A stretch of 64,000 nucleotides of DNA from an uncultured Dyadobacter sp. (GTDB lineage: Bacteria; Bacteroidota; Bacteroidia; Cytophagales; Spirosomataceae). Shown here piece after piece: positions 52,610 through 62,207 of this stretch (its first letter is position 1; the number at the start of each line of letters is the position of its first letter). The stretch is taken from positions 62,001 to 126,000 of the forward strand of contig NZ_CAMLSE010000021.1 of NCBI RefSeq assembly GCF_946482605.1, given 5' to 3'. The position numbers and the translations under genes are program-made. Below the pieces are notes generated by a model, which saw only the letters and a program-made list of their open reading frames with translations, made no database searches and was not told the origin of the DNA.

Positions 52610-54745
52610 TTGAAACAGGGAAACATAAAAGTTGCGCTGGTAGGTAACCCGAATGCCGGCAAGTCTACATTATTTAATGCACTCACCGGCCTGCGTCAGA
52701 AAACAGGGAATTTTCCCGGTGTGACAGTCGAGAAAAAATCAGGAACGTTCCGGATTGCCGCCGCTGACGGGCATGACGAGCAGCACGTAACACTGGTCGA
52801 TTTGCCCGGTACTTACAGTATTTATCCGAAATCAAAGGATGAAACCGTGGTCATGGACATCCTGGCCAATCCCAAACATCCTGATTTTCCGGATGTGGTG
52901 ATCATCGTCGCCGATGCATCCAACCTGCAACGTAACCTGCTGCTTTTTACCGAAATCAGCGACCTGGGCTTGCCCGCTGTGCTTGCATTGAATATGCTGG
53001 ATGTGGCGTCGAGCATGAACTTGTCTGTGAATGCAGTACAACTCGCAATGCATTTGAATGTACCCGTCGTCCGGATCAATGCGCGAACCGGTGAAGGTAT
53101 CAAGGGTCTTAGGGAGGCCGTCCGGCAGGTTGCTGAAAAGAAGGAAAGGGCTGTGCTTCAATATTTTTACAAACCTCAGGGTAACGAAATCGGGCTTGTT
53201 GAAGAAGTGAAGGAGTTGCATCAGCTTGATAACGACTATGTTGCATTGCAGTACGTTTGTCAGCACGACAATTTTTCCTTTCTGGAACAACCCGTGAGGG
53301 CTAAACTCGACACGCTGATCGAGAAGTACGGGTTCGACGAGAATGACTTTCTTGCCAAAGAGACCGTAGCACGGTACGAAAAGATAAAACCCATTGTTTC
53401 CAAAGCCGTTAAGTCCGAAGGGGCTACGGAACAGCCCTACTGGACGCGCAAGCTGGACGCGATATTGCTGCACAGGGTGTGGGGCTATGTGACCTTTGCA
53501 TTGGTTTTGCTGATCGTTTTTCAGGCCATCTTTGCCTGGGCGTCCTATCCGATGGATATGATCGATGCCGGTACAGCCGCCCTGATCGAATGGACCAAAG
53601 GTGCATTGCCGGCAGGTGTGTTGAATGACCTGATTACGGACGGTATCCTGGCGGGGATCGGGGGGATCGTCATATTCATTCCGCAAATAGCCATTCTGTT
53701 CGCGTTGGTCGCGATCCTGGAAGAATCGGGTTATATGGCCCGTGTGATGGTGATCATGGACAAGCTGATGCGTCGTTTTGGCTTAAACGGTCGTAGCGTG
53801 GTGCCATTGATTTCAGGGGTAGCGTGTGCGGTTCCCGCGATCATGACTACGCGCAGCATCAGCAGCCGGTACGAGCGCTTGCTAACGATCCTTGTAACGC
53901 CGCTCATGAGCTGTTCGGCCCGTCTGCCGATCTACTCCATCCTCATAGCCTTGGTGGTACCAACTACAAAAGTGCTCGGCGTCTTCAATATGCAGGGGAT
54001 TGTGCTGTTTGGGCTCTATCTGCTGGGCCTGGTAGGTGCATTGTTTTCGGCCTGGGTACTTTCATTGTTTATTCCAAGAAAAGAGCCGAGCTATTTTATG
54101 CTCGAAATGCCGTCTTATAAATTGCCTCGCTGGGGGCATGTCGGCTTTTCGATGTATGAAAGTGTCAAATCATTCGTGCTGGAAGCGGGTAAGGTCATTA
54201 TGGCCATTTCCATTATCCTTTGGGTGCTGGCGTCTTACGGCCCGGGCGACAAAATGGAGTTGGCAGAGCAACAGGTAGTGGCTACCATGGGTGCAGTTCC
54301 GCAGGAGGAAATCGACGCGGCGGTGGCATCCGCAAGGCTGGAAAGTTCTTATGCAGGACAGTTTGGTCGTTTTATCGAGCCGGTTATCAGACCATTAGGA
54401 TACGATTGGAAAATCGGTATTGCATTACTGGCGTCATTTGCAGCCCGTGAAGTGTTTGTGGGTACGATGGCTACGATTTACAGCATTAGTGGCGATTCGG
54501 AGGATGTACTAACGGTCAAGCAAAGGCTCGTTCAGGAAAAGAATCCGGAAACCGGCGGTGCGATGTTTACGACTGCGGTTTGCTATTCATTGCTGATGTT
54601 CTATGTGTTTGCAATGATGTGTATGAGTACGATCGCTGTCGTCTATCGCGAAACCCACGGCTGGAAATGGCCGATGATCCAGCTTGCCTATCTGATGACG
54701 CTGGCTTATGGTTCGGCGTTTGCAGTTTATCAGTTGCTGAGTTAG
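52610..54745 (+). CDS. feoB: ferrous iron transporter FeoB
   Basis: 711 residues, TTG start. The N-terminal G domain has G1 GNPNAGKST (12-20), G2 in NFPGVTVEKKSG, G3 DLPG, G4 in LALNMLD and NARTGEGI. A linker (about 170-265) leads to the membrane part with two Gate domains (LEESGYMARVMVIMDKLMRRF, PLISGVACAVPAIMTTRSI, PLMSCSARLPIYSILIALVVP). FeoB imports Fe2+ across the inner membrane, driven or gated by GTP hydrolysis. It is cotranscribed with feoA. Its 3' end overlaps the convergent DUF433 gene by 4 bases. Confidence 0.93.
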   Translation: MKQGNIKVALVGNPNAGKSTLFNALTGLRQKTGNFPGVTVEKKSGTFRIAAADGHDEQHVTLVDLPGTYSIYPKSKDETVVMDILANPKHPDFPDVVIIVADASNLQRNLLLFTEISDLGLPAVLALNMLDVASSMNLSVNAVQLAMHLNVPVVRINARTGEGIKGLREAVRQVAEKKERAVLQYFYKPQGNEIGLVEEVKELHQLDNDYVALQYVCQHDNFSFLEQPVRAKLDTLIEKYGFDENDFLAKETVARYEKIKPIVSKAVKSEGATEQPYWTRKLDAILLHRVWGYVTFALVLLIVFQAIFAWASYPMDMIDAGTAALIEWTKGALPAGVLNDLITDGILAGIGGIVIFIPQIAILFALVAILEESGYMARVMVIMDKLMRRFGLNGRSVVPLISGVACAVPAIMTTRSISSRYERLLTILVTPLMSCSARLPIYSILIALVVPTTKVLGVFNMQGIVLFGLYLLGLVGALFSAWVLSLFIPRKEPSYFMLEMPSYKLPRWGHVGFSMYESVKSFVLEAGKVIMAISIILWVLASYGPGDKMELAEQQVVATMGAVPQEEIDAAVASARLESSYAGQFGRFIEPVIRPLGYDWKIGIALLASFAAREVFVGTMATIYSISGDSEDVLTVKQRLVQEKNPETGGAMFTTAVCYSLLMFYVFAMMCMSTIAVVYRETHGWKWPMIQLAYLMTLAYGSAFAVYQLLS

Positions 54746-54957
54746 AAGGTGTATAGGGTAATGGTGTTCCTGGCATAGTTGAGACTCGCCAAAATATCTT
54801 CTCTTTCAAGTTCGGGATGGTCTTCCAGTATTTCCGGGATTGACATGCCTGAACCTAGCATATCAATAATAACCTCTACCGGCCAGCGCATCCCCCTGAT
54901 GGAAGGCTTGCCGTGGCATATCGCAGGATCGATCGAGATTCTTTCAAGGTATTGCAT
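54742..54957 (-). CDS. DUF433 antitoxin-like protein
   Basis: 71 residues. The DUF433 pattern is clear: LERISIDPAICHGKPSIRGMR, VEVIIDMLGSGMSIPEILEDHPELEREDILASLNYA, a winged helix-turn-helix. DUF433 proteins are usually antitoxins paired with a DUF5615/PIN-type toxin encoded just downstream. Here the downstream space is feoB, so no partner exists and the gene is an orphan. The start at ATG 54957 matches the family; a 10-residue upstream extension is possible. It lies 45 bases from nnr. Confidence 0.85.
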   Translation of the reverse strand: MQYLERISIDPAICHGKPSIRGMRWPVEVIIDMLGSGMSIPEILEDHPELEREDILASLNYARNTITLYTF

Positions 54958-55002
54958 TGCTCGGTATGGTTGATTAATCAAATTCACTTTAAATCGAGCA
55001 AG

Positions 55003-56484
55003 TTACCAACCCAGGTGTTCAACCACATCCGAGGCGATCAGTGCAGTTTGCCCACGCGCTCCGGCGGCGCGGTCGCCGGCCAGACCATGCTGGTAAACAC
55101 CCATTATAGCAGCGTCTCTGGCCGCATATTTCTGGGCCAGTAGACCGGTGATAATGCCGGTAAGCACGTCGCCGGTGCCTCCTGTGGCCATACCGGGATT
55201 ACCGGTCGAATTGAAATGCACCTCACCATCGGGAAGAATCACAGCGGTGTTAGCTACTTTAAGACATACAATCACGTTGTATTGGGCAGCAAATGCGCGA
55301 CCGGTCTCTAATCGTTCATACTCATTGCTGGTTGTTCCGGCAAGGCGCTGAAATTCCTTCGGATGCGGCGTGAGAATGGTGCCTTCCGGCAATTTGTCAA
55401 GTAAATGGCGGTTTTCGGAAAGTATGTTCAGCGCGTCGGCGTCGATGATCAATGGTACTTTTGCTTCATCCAGCAACTGTTGCAACGCTTTCACAGTTTC
55501 GGGAGCCTGTCCTAATCCGGGACCGATACCGATGGCCGTTGCCGATGCCAGATCCGGTAACCGGGTTATGCGCTTGTCTGCGTCATCGACGGTGACCATG
55601 GCTTCCGGAACGGAAATCTGCGTGATATCGTAGCCACAAGCCGGAACATGCATCGTGAGCAGGCCTGTACCTGAGCGCAGGCACGCCCTGCCGGACAAGA
55701 CGGCGGCACCCATCTTGCCGAAACTGCCTGCAATGATCACTGCATGGCCAAATGTGCCTTTATGCGAAAATTTCTGCCGTGGCCTGATCCGCTTTTCCGC
55801 CGATTGTTTATCGGAGTAATGGTAGGGCGTTGGGGTGTCCCGGATGTAATCCTGACTTAAACCGATGTCGACTACGTGCCATTCGCCCACATATTGTGCG
55901 TTTTGCGGCAGCATAAATGCCAGCTTTGGCAGTTGGAATGTAATGGTATGGTCGGGTTTGATGATGGTATCGCTGTTACTGTTGGGCTGGTCGGTATAGA
56001 GACCACTTGCGATGTCCACCGAAACGACCCTATTGGGTAGCGCGTTGACCAGACCGATAACTTCGGCCAGTAAGCCTTCAACAGGCCGCGACAAGCCTGA
56101 GCCCAACAATGCGTCGATGCAAACGACGTTCCTGGCGATTTGGGGCAGATCATCCAATGAATGGATGTGTGACGGGTGGAGATGTTGGTTCAGACGCGTC
56201 AGGTTGGTTTGGAAGTCTTTGGAGGCCTGGGTCGTGTATTCGATCACATAGGCCGAAACGTCGTAACCGCATGCGCTCAGCAAGCGCGCGATTGCCAGAC
56301 CGTCGCCCCCATTGTTGCCTTTTCCGCAAAAGACGGCAATGGGGCGTGTGTTGACGTACAAATTGCAGAACCATCTCACGAAGGCCTGGGAAGCACGTTC
56401 CATCAGATCAATGGAGGTGATCGGTTCGTGGGCGATCGTGTAGGCGTCCATCTGTCGGATCTGCCCAACGTTGAATATTTTCAT
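55003..56484 (-). CDS. nnr: bifunctional NAD(P)H-hydrate repair enzyme Nnr
   Basis: 493 residues. The N-terminal half (about 1-215) is the NAD(P)HX epimerase NnrE, with [18 protein letters not shown] and [15 protein letters not shown]. The C-terminal half (about 225-493) is the ADP/ATP-dependent dehydratase NnrD, with the ribokinase-like [23 protein letters not shown] and [15 protein letters not shown]. Together they repair hydrated NADH/NADPH. The fusion order is the usual bacterial one. It is divergent from rplS, with 142 bases between. Confidence 0.92.
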   Translation of the reverse strand: MKIFNVGQIRQMDAYTIAHEPITSIDLMERASQAFVRWFCNLYVNTRPIAVFCGKGNNGGDGLAIARLLSACGYDVSAYVIEYTTQASKDFQTNLTRLNQHLHPSHIHSLDDLPQIARNVVCIDALLGSGLSRPVEGLLAEVIGLVNALPNRVVSVDIASGLYTDQPNSNSDTIIKPDHTITFQLPKLAFMLPQNAQYVGEWHVVDIGLSQDYIRDTPTPYHYSDKQSAEKRIRPRQKFSHKGTFGHAVIIAGSFGKMGAAVLSGRACLRSGTGLLTMHVPACGYDITQISVPEAMVTVDDADKRITRLPDLASATAIGIGPGLGQAPETVKALQQLLDEAKVPLIIDADALNILSENRHLLDKLPEGTILTPHPKEFQRLAGTTSNEYERLETGRAFAAQYNVIVCLKVANTAVILPDGEVHFNSTGNPGMATGGTGDVLTGIITGLLAQKYAARDAAIMGVYQHGLAGDRAAGARGQTALIASDVVEHLGW

Positions 56485-56503
56485 AGATAAAGCACGGAAT
56501 CAC

Positions 56504-56534
56504 TTTCACTTACGGACAAATAATGCTAGCTTTG
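56504..56534 (+). promoter_or_regulatory. candidate promoter for rplS
   Basis: TTTC (56504-56507), 19 bases, TAGCTTTG (56527-56534): an exact TAnnTTTG -7 box and a one-mismatch -33 box. It implies a leader of about 85 bases with a small GGGG-CGTCA-CCCC hairpin (56567-56579). Confidence 0.5.
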
Positions 56535-56626
56535 CACTCGTTTTCTCAAAGGTTGTTTTGAATGAAGGGGCGTCACCCCGTCCGCTGGAAGCAAGCTATC
56601 ATTTTAAATCCATAAAATCACTCGTC

Positions 56627-56989
56627 ATGAGCGAACTTATTAAACTCGTAGAAGCTACGATTGAAAATCGTAAATCCGAGTATCCTGATTTCAAATCAGG
56701 CGACACGATCAATGTTCACGTGAAGATCCGTGAAGGTAACAAAGAGCGTATCCAGCAATTCCAAGGCACTGTTATGCAGCGCCGTAACATTAATGGAAGC
56801 GGTGAAACTTTCACTGTACGTAAAATTTCCAACGGTATCGGTGTAGAACGTGTTTTCCCAATCCTGTCACCAAGCATCGCGAAAATCGAATTGATTCGTC
56901 GTGGTAAGGTGCGTCGTTCACGTTTGTTCTACCTGCGTGGCCGTCAGGGCAAAGCCGCTCGTATCAAAGAGCTTAAAGTATCGAAGTAA
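56627..56989 (+). CDS. rplS: 50S ribosomal protein L19
   Basis: 120 residues. L19 sits at the 30S/50S interface. The family signature is present: [71 protein letters not shown]. The start was placed at ATG 56627 ([10 protein letters not shown]), the normal N-terminus; the open frame reaches further upstream through the leader but is unconserved there. It is alone here, not in the rpsP-rimM-trmD operon of other bacteria. Confidence 0.95.
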   Translation: MSELIKLVEATIENRKSEYPDFKSGDTINVHVKIREGNKERIQQFQGTVMQRRNINGSGETFTVRKISNGIGVERVFPILSPSIAKIELIRRGKVRRSRLFYLRGRQGKAARIKELKVSK

Positions 56990-57017
56990 GAAAAATAAAT
57001 CTTCGGACCAGAATTTT

Positions 57018-57052
57018 AAAACCCTGCAAGCGAATTTTTCTTGCAGGGTTTT
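57018..57052 (+). terminator. rplS terminator
   Basis: Stem AAAACCCTGCAAG / CTTGCAGGGTTTT (57018-57030 / 57040-57052) followed by GTTTTTAG. The right arm is shared with the larger palindrome downstream, so the two structures exclude each other. Confidence 0.8.
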
Positions 57053-57099
57053 GTTTTTAGAAAAAATCAGTCTGATTTTTTCTAAAAACAAAACCCTGC
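57043..57099. repeat. 28-bp perfect inverted repeat around one base
   Basis: 57043-57070 and 57072-57099 are exact reverse complements, centred on T57071. It overlaps the rplS terminator arm and abuts a second palindrome (57099-57118). Confidence 0.9.
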
Positions 57100-57118
57100 C
57101 GTCAGTTTAAACTGACGG
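57099..57118. repeat. 20-bp perfect palindrome
   Basis: CCGTCAGTTTAAACTGACGG, a complete palindrome between rplS and dapF, 64 bases before the dapF start. Possible operator or end of a decayed element. Confidence 0.85.
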
Positions 57119-57181
57119 GAATTGATAAGAACTGATAAGAATTGATTGAGAATCTGATTGATTGCAAATATTTGTACTGAT

Positions 57182-57961
57182 ATGTCTATTCCTTTTTATA
57201 AATACCAAGGCACCGGCAATGACTTCGTGATGATCGATGACCGGGATTTGCAGTTTCCCGTTTCCAAAGAACTCATTGCTTCCATATGCCACCGACGTTT
57301 TGGCGTCGGTTCCGATGGACTGATCCTGCTGCAAAATGCGGAGGGATATGATTTCCGTATGGTGTATTTTAATGCGGACGGAGGCGAGGGAAGCATGTGC
57401 GGCAATGGCGGCCGTTGCGTCGTGCGTTTTGCCAACGACCTCGGCCTTTTTGAGAACGAAACGAAATTCATCGCCGTCGATGGCGAGCACGAAGCTACTG
57501 TCTCTGGCGATATCATCCGCCTGAAAATGTCGGATGTAAAGGGTGTGGAGCAATACGAGGAGTATGACTTTATGAACACCGGTTCGCCGCACTACGTCAC
57601 TTATGTCGACGCGGTTGATGAAGCAGATGTCGTCGGTATTGGAAGCGAGATCCGTTACGGCTCGGTCTATGGCCCGAAAGGCGGCACGAACGTCAATTTT
57701 GTGGAGGTCATCGAAGACAATCACCTGAGCGTGCGTACCTACGAGCGTGGTGTGGAAGATGAGACCTATTCCTGCGGGACGGGCGTCACGGCTTGCGCAT
57801 TATCCGCTCACATACGAAAAGGCTGGGAAAGCCCCGTGAAAGTAGAAACGATCGGTGGGTCGCTGGAAGTGGCTTACCGAGAAGCAGGGGAGGGAAGGTT
57901 TGAGGATGTTTTCCTGATCGGTCCGGCAGCGCGGGTTTTCGAAGGAAATTTGACAATATAA
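57182..57961 (+). CDS. dapF: diaminopimelate epimerase
   Basis: 259 residues. Interconverts LL- and meso-diaminopimelate for lysine and peptidoglycan synthesis, without a cofactor. The two catalytic cysteines are Cys73 in GSMCGNGGRC and Cys198 in YSCGTGVTAC; the N-terminus FYKYQGTGNDFVMID is typical. The ATG at 57182 gives this N-terminus; an upstream extension of 8 codons is unconserved. It follows the palindrome cluster and converges on the rhodanese gene. Confidence 0.94.
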   Translation: MSIPFYKYQGTGNDFVMIDDRDLQFPVSKELIASICHRRFGVGSDGLILLQNAEGYDFRMVYFNADGGEGSMCGNGGRCVVRFANDLGLFENETKFIAVDGEHEATVSGDIIRLKMSDVKGVEQYEEYDFMNTGSPHYVTYVDAVDEADVVGIGSEIRYGSVYGPKGGTNVNFVEVIEDNHLSVRTYERGVEDETYSCGTGVTACALSAHIRKGWESPVKVETIGGSLEVAYREAGEGRFEDVFLIGPAARVFEGNLTI

Positions 57962-57965
57962 CAAA

Positions 57966-57992
57966 CGAGGCAGGCCATTACAGCCTGCCTCG
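57966..57992. terminator. hairpin between convergent dapF and rhodanese genes
   Basis: Stem CGAGGCAGGC / GCCTGCCTCG with a 7-nt loop directly after the dapF stop. There is no clear T-run, so termination may be weak. Confidence 0.6.
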
Positions 57993-57993
57993 C

Positions 57994-58299
57994 CTATTCT
58001 GATTCGATGATGCCGCCCTTTACGTGGTAGATCTCCTTATCGCTCCATTCGGGAACCCGGCAATAGTCCATGGCGGCCACTTTACTTCGCACGCCATTGG
58101 TGCAAATCACAACAATGGTATGATAGGGCGCCAAGATCCCGCGTTTGTCCCTTATTTCAGCCAACGGGATGTTAAGCCCGCCTTCGTTGAATTCCTCAAA
58201 TTCCCAGTTCTCTCTCACATCCACCAACACAGCGTCCGGACTTTTGGAAATGGCCAGCGCCTCCCGGAGACTGATATCTGCGAAATTCTTCCTCACCAT
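57994..58299 (-). CDS. rhodanese-like domain protein
   Basis: 101 residues, one rhodanese domain: LVDVRENWEFEEFNEGGLNIPL, and the active-site loop VVICTNGVRSK with Cys66. Sulfur transfer is expected; the partner is unknown. The C-terminus (YHVKGGIIESE) replaces the common GG...W ending. It is 10 bases downstream of the helicase gene on the same strand, so probably cotranscribed. Confidence 0.85.
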   Translation of the reverse strand: MVRKNFADISLREALAISKSPDAVLVDVRENWEFEEFNEGGLNIPLAEIRDKRGILAPYHTIVVICTNGVRSKVAAMDYCRVPEWSDKEIYHVKGGIIESE

Positions 58300-58309
58300 C
58301 GCCGTACAG

Positions 58310-59452
58310 TTATCTGCCTACGGCGTAGGGATGATCGTTCACTACGGGTATGTTCTTAGCGATAAGCTTATGAATATCACGAAGAAACAGCTTCTCTTCG
58401 CGGTCGCAGAACGACAATGCAATGCCTTTCGCGCCCGCACGTCCTGTACGACCGATCCGGTGTACGTAGGTTTCAGGGATGTTGGGGATTTCGTAGTTGA
58501 TCACGTGCGTGAGATCATCCACGTCGATGCCCCTTGCCGCAATGTCGGTCGCTACCAATACCCTTGTAGTCTGACTTTTGAAATTTTTCAATGCATTCTG
58601 ACGAGCGCTTTGTGATTTGTTGCCGTGAATCGCTTCCGAAGTAACGCCAGCCTTTCTCAGTACTTTTACCACTTTGTCGGCACCATGTTTGGTACGGGTA
58701 AAAACCAGCGCAGTGGCGATGCTTTCGTCTTTCAGAATGTGCAGTAACAGCGAATTCTTATCGGATTTGTCTACAAAAAATACCGATTGGCGAATGGTAT
58801 CGGCCGTGGAAGAAACCGGGGTTACTTCTACTTTTGACGGATTTCTCAAAATTGTCCCTGCGAGTGTTACGATAGCAGGTGGCATTGTCGCTGAGAAAAA
58901 CAGTGATTGACGTTTTGCCGGAAGCAATTTGATCACTTTCTTCACATCATGTACAAAGCCCATGTCCAGCATGCGGTCAGCTTCGTCAAGGACAAAGAAT
59001 TCGAGCTGGTTGAGCTTGATGAATCCCTGGTTGATAAGGTCGAGCAGGCGGCCTGGGGTGGCGATAAGCACATCTACGCCCTTTTGGAGAGCATCCGTTT
59101 GTGGTTTTTGCCCGACGCCTCCGAAAATAACGGTGTGCCTGACGCGGGTGTGCCGTCCATATGCGGTGAAGCTTTCGCCGATCTGAATGGCCAGCTCACG
59201 TGTTGGGGTTAGTATCAAAGCACGGATACGGCTTCGTTCAAACTTACCCACGGGATTTTCATGCAGTAATTGCAGCATCGGAATAGCAAATGCAGCCGTT
59301 TTTCCGGTACCTGTCTGAGCACAACCCAGCAGGTCTTTACTTTCAAGAATAATGGGAATAGCTTTGGCCTGAATCGGTGTGGGAGTGGTGTATCCTTCTT
59401 CTTGAAGAGCCTTTTTGATCGGCTCAATGAGTTCTAAATCCTGAAATGTCAT
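58310..59452 (-). CDS. DEAD-box RNA helicase (RhlE-like)
   Basis: 380 residues. All core motifs are visible: Q motif TPTPIQ, Walker A AQTGTGKT (45-52), PTRELA, TPGR, DEAD in VLDEADRMLD, SAT, and the C-terminal RecA half with ATDIAARGID and HRIGRTGRAG. It lacks the basic tail of RhlE/DeaD, so it is a minimal core. RhlE-type enzymes assist ribosome assembly and RNA turnover, often in the cold. The ATG at 59452 matches the family N-terminus. Confidence 0.92.
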   Translation of the reverse strand: MTFQDLELIEPIKKALQEEGYTTPTPIQAKAIPIILESKDLLGCAQTGTGKTAAFAIPMLQLLHENPVGKFERSRIRALILTPTRELAIQIGESFTAYGRHTRVRHTVIFGGVGQKPQTDALQKGVDVLIATPGRLLDLINQGFIKLNQLEFFVLDEADRMLDMGFVHDVKKVIKLLPAKRQSLFFSATMPPAIVTLAGTILRNPSKVEVTPVSSTADTIRQSVFFVDKSDKNSLLLHILKDESIATALVFTRTKHGADKVVKVLRKAGVTSEAIHGNKSQSARQNALKNFKSQTTRVLVATDIAARGIDVDDLTHVINYEIPNIPETYVHRIGRTGRAGAKGIALSFCDREEKLFLRDIHKLIAKNIPVVNDHPYAVGR

Positions 59453-59631
59453 CTGGTTTTGTTAAAGGGCCGCGCACACAAAGTTCGTTTCACCTGCGGC
59501 CTGAGTAATATGTCTGAGCCTTTTGGCCTCCGGTATAACAGAAGTATATTTGGAAACGTTCAGTGTATATACTTCGCAAAAGTATTCACTAATATTTACA
59601 TTTGGCTTATATTCATCAACGCAGTATCGCT

Positions 59632-60453
59632 ATGGGCAGATTTACTACACTTACTTTCCTGTTATCGCTCCTCTTTACCGGAGCCTTTGCGCAGGATGTT
59701 CTGGTTAAGAAAAACGGTGACATTATAGAAGGGAAGGTTGTTGAGGTGGGCATCGATCGAGTCCTTTACAAAATCAGCAAGGAGGAAAATAGCGCCAATT
59801 TTGTGGTCAGGAAGAGTGAACTGAGCCGGATCGAGTTTGGGAACGGACAGACCATCTGGATCGACAAGCGTACCGAACGCGTCCGGAAAGAGAAATTTGT
59901 GGAGGTCAACTCCGGTTACGGCAAGAATATGATCAATGTGTCGCCGTTCAAAGCATTGGACAGCGGGCCCGGCTTCGGAATTAGTTATGAAAGGTTGTTG
60001 GACAAAAACGGCTATTTCGGCTTGCTTTTGCCGTTTACCATGACGGTCTCCGACAGCTACTACTTTCCGGTCGGCTCAAACAACATTGATAACGAGGAAA
60101 TGTACTACTTCTCGCCCACGCTGAAAATCTACCCCTTCGGGCAGAAACGTGTCACTTACGCGGTGGGCCCCACCTTGTACGCGGGAGTAGGCAGCAGGTG
60201 GAACAACTATACCGACTATAATCCCACAACCGGCGTGTATATCAGTCACGAAGAACAGCGCGACCGTTTCCGAATGGGTCTGATCGTCAATAACTTTGTC
60301 AATTTCCAGATCACATCCCGCTTCCAGATCGGCTTGAATGCCGGTGTAGGGCCGCGCTACATCGATCGTGAGACCTACGAATCCCGCACGAGCCGGACAA
60401 AGGGTTTTGAAATCACCGGAGAATTTAATTTTAATCTCGGATTCAGATTCTGA
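59632..60453 (+). CDS. putative outer-membrane beta-barrel protein
   Basis: 273 residues from ATG 59632 (MGRFTTLTFLLSLLFTGAFAQ, signal peptide). Residues about 20-75 (DVLVKKNGDIIEGKVVEVGIDRVLYKI, RKSELSRIEFGNGQ-type) form a small beta-domain seen at the front of many Bacteroidota exported proteins. The rest alternates hydrophobic and polar residues and ends EFNFNLGFRF, with a terminal Phe typical of outer-membrane barrels. Function unknown. Its stop lies 6 bases before that of the convergent M14 gene. Confidence 0.7.
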   Translation: MGRFTTLTFLLSLLFTGAFAQDVLVKKNGDIIEGKVVEVGIDRVLYKISKEENSANFVVRKSELSRIEFGNGQTIWIDKRTERVRKEKFVEVNSGYGKNMINVSPFKALDSGPGFGISYERLLDKNGYFGLLLPFTMTVSDSYYFPVGSNNIDNEEMYYFSPTLKIYPFGQKRVTYAVGPTLYAGVGSRWNNYTDYNPTTGVYISHEEQRDRFRMGLIVNNFVNFQITSRFQIGLNAGVGPRYIDRETYESRTSRTKGFEITGEFNFNLGFRF

Positions 60454-60459
60454 TTTACG

Positions 60460-62190
60460 TCATTTGATAACCCTGAAAACCGGGTAGCGCATATATTCCC
60501 GCTCGCTGTAAGCTGAATGCTGGTAGAGGAAATCGAGCTGAGCGCCGGCATTTTTGGCAAATTCCGGATCCGACTTGCGCTTTTCGTCCAGCTTCGCTTT
60601 CAGTTCCGGAGATTTTTTTAACAGCTCAGAGGCCAGATCTTCGAACACGTAACCCGAATAGTGTTCCTTGGCTTGCAGGATCGTGTCAAAGAAATTCCAT
60701 TTGAAGAATGAGTCAACGGCCTTCGGTTCCAGTGTTTCGATGATGTACCTGTTCGTCCATTGGTTGACGGGAATGTACCAATCGCCCTTTTTGAAAACAA
60801 TTGTCTGCTTTTCGGTCCGCAGTTTTACGGAAGTATGCCAGTAATGCCCTTCAAAGGGTTGTCTGGGTGTTTCAAGTTCTTCGATATAATAGGTTTCAAC
60901 CTCCATTTCGGTGTCCTTATCCAGGGTTTTTACTTGCACCCCATTCAATTTCAGCAGCGCTGCCACATTGTGCCAACCCTGTGGGATCACGTAAGCCTTG
61001 GGACGTGAGACCTCGTCCATCGGCACGTAGGTATCATAAAACGGAATGCTTTTGGTAAATGGCTTGGACCGGTTGTAATGCAGCCGGGGAAGCCCGCTTA
61101 CCTCACTGGGCAGGTACTCGGGCTCGTAACCTTTGAATGCGATCGTCGAGTTCTTCGTTTTATCGATCTGCCAGGAAACTGCAAATTTTTCCTGCGCCTT
61201 TACCGCCTCCTTTGTTTCCCTCCGCAGTTTCAGTAACCTGGCTCGATGGGCCGCCAGAAACCGGATGTTCCCGTGCAGATAGGCATAAGTGGCTTTGACG
61301 CGCTGGTCGTAGGGTTTCAGCATATGGGTCTCGGTCATGACGCCGATGGTATGGAACAATGCCGCATAGCCGGTTGAGTAACGCGGCCAGTCAGGAAATT
61401 GCACAAAACCTTTATCGGGCGTTTGCCCATAAGCATTTACATACGGGGTCGCTTCGAAGCCGGCTTCTTTCAGATGTGTGTACATGTAGGGCAGGAACAC
61501 CTGATCGTTGAAATCGCCCAGGCGACCGCCCAGTTTATCTTTCTGGGCATAATCTAGCGTCATCACATACTGGTAGTCGGCTCCATTGCTGACGTGCGTA
61601 TCGGCGAAAAGATCCGGATCCAGTTCATGGAAAATAGCCGCGAAGCTTCGCGCATTCCGGGTGTCGCTTTTGATGAAATCCCTATTGAGGTCATAATTTC
61701 TGGCATTTCCCCTAAATCCATACTCTTCCGGGCCATTCTGATTGGTCCGTGTCATGCTGTTGCGGTTCAATGCACCACCGATGTTGTAAAAGGGGATAAT
61801 GGCCACGACCACGCTATCCAGTTCCGGAAACCGGGCAGGATTGACGAGCATATCCCGGAGCAGTAGCATCGAGGCATCCACGCCATCGGACTCGCCCGGA
61901 TGAATGGCATTGTTGATCAGCAGAATAACTTTCCCCTGTGCTTTCAGCTTCTGTATATCGAATACTTTGTTTTTGGAATACAATACCAGGTGAAGGGGTT
62001 TGCCGCTGTCCGTAAGCCCCTTTTTCCGCATCTGGATCTGAGGGAAATGCCGGGCGAGGAGTTTGTAATACGCAATCCCTTCCTCGTAAGTCGGTGTTTG
62101 CCTGCTATCACTGGTTTCAAAGCGGGTCTGGTACTGGGCTGTTGCCCGGATCGCAACGAGCAGTAACAGGATAATGAGTGTTTTTCGCAT
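60460..62190 (-). CDS. M14 family zinc carboxypeptidase
   Basis: 576 residues with a signal peptide (LIILLLLVAIRATAQ). The M14 zinc-binding motif NAIHPGESDG (H97, E100) is present, with NYDLNRDFIKSDT, third-ligand His in LFADTHVSNGADYQY and catalytic Glu in VMTETHML. The peptidase domain covers about 30-330. The remaining 245 residues are a mostly beta accessory region that ends FLYQHSAYSEREYMRYPVFRV. Periplasmic or secreted peptide degradation is expected. It is 17 bases downstream of the lipase-like gene, so the two probably form an operon. Confidence 0.88.
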   Translation of the reverse strand: MRKTLIILLLLVAIRATAQYQTRFETSDSRQTPTYEEGIAYYKLLARHFPQIQMRKKGLTDSGKPLHLVLYSKNKVFDIQKLKAQGKVILLINNAIHPGESDGVDASMLLLRDMLVNPARFPELDSVVVAIIPFYNIGGALNRNSMTRTNQNGPEEYGFRGNARNYDLNRDFIKSDTRNARSFAAIFHELDPDLFADTHVSNGADYQYVMTLDYAQKDKLGGRLGDFNDQVFLPYMYTHLKEAGFEATPYVNAYGQTPDKGFVQFPDWPRYSTGYAALFHTIGVMTETHMLKPYDQRVKATYAYLHGNIRFLAAHRARLLKLRRETKEAVKAQEKFAVSWQIDKTKNSTIAFKGYEPEYLPSEVSGLPRLHYNRSKPFTKSIPFYDTYVPMDEVSRPKAYVIPQGWHNVAALLKLNGVQVKTLDKDTEMEVETYYIEELETPRQPFEGHYWHTSVKLRTEKQTIVFKKGDWYIPVNQWTNRYIIETLEPKAVDSFFKWNFFDTILQAKEHYSGYVFEDLASELLKKSPELKAKLDEKRKSDPEFAKNAGAQLDFLYQHSAYSEREYMRYPVFRVIK

Positions 62191-62207
62191 GAATGGCGTG
62201 AGAAGGA

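Noticed and set aside
52832..53686. Minus-strand frame of 284 codons opposite feoB
   Set aside because: Antisense shadow, rich in His/Gln/Arg, without family match.
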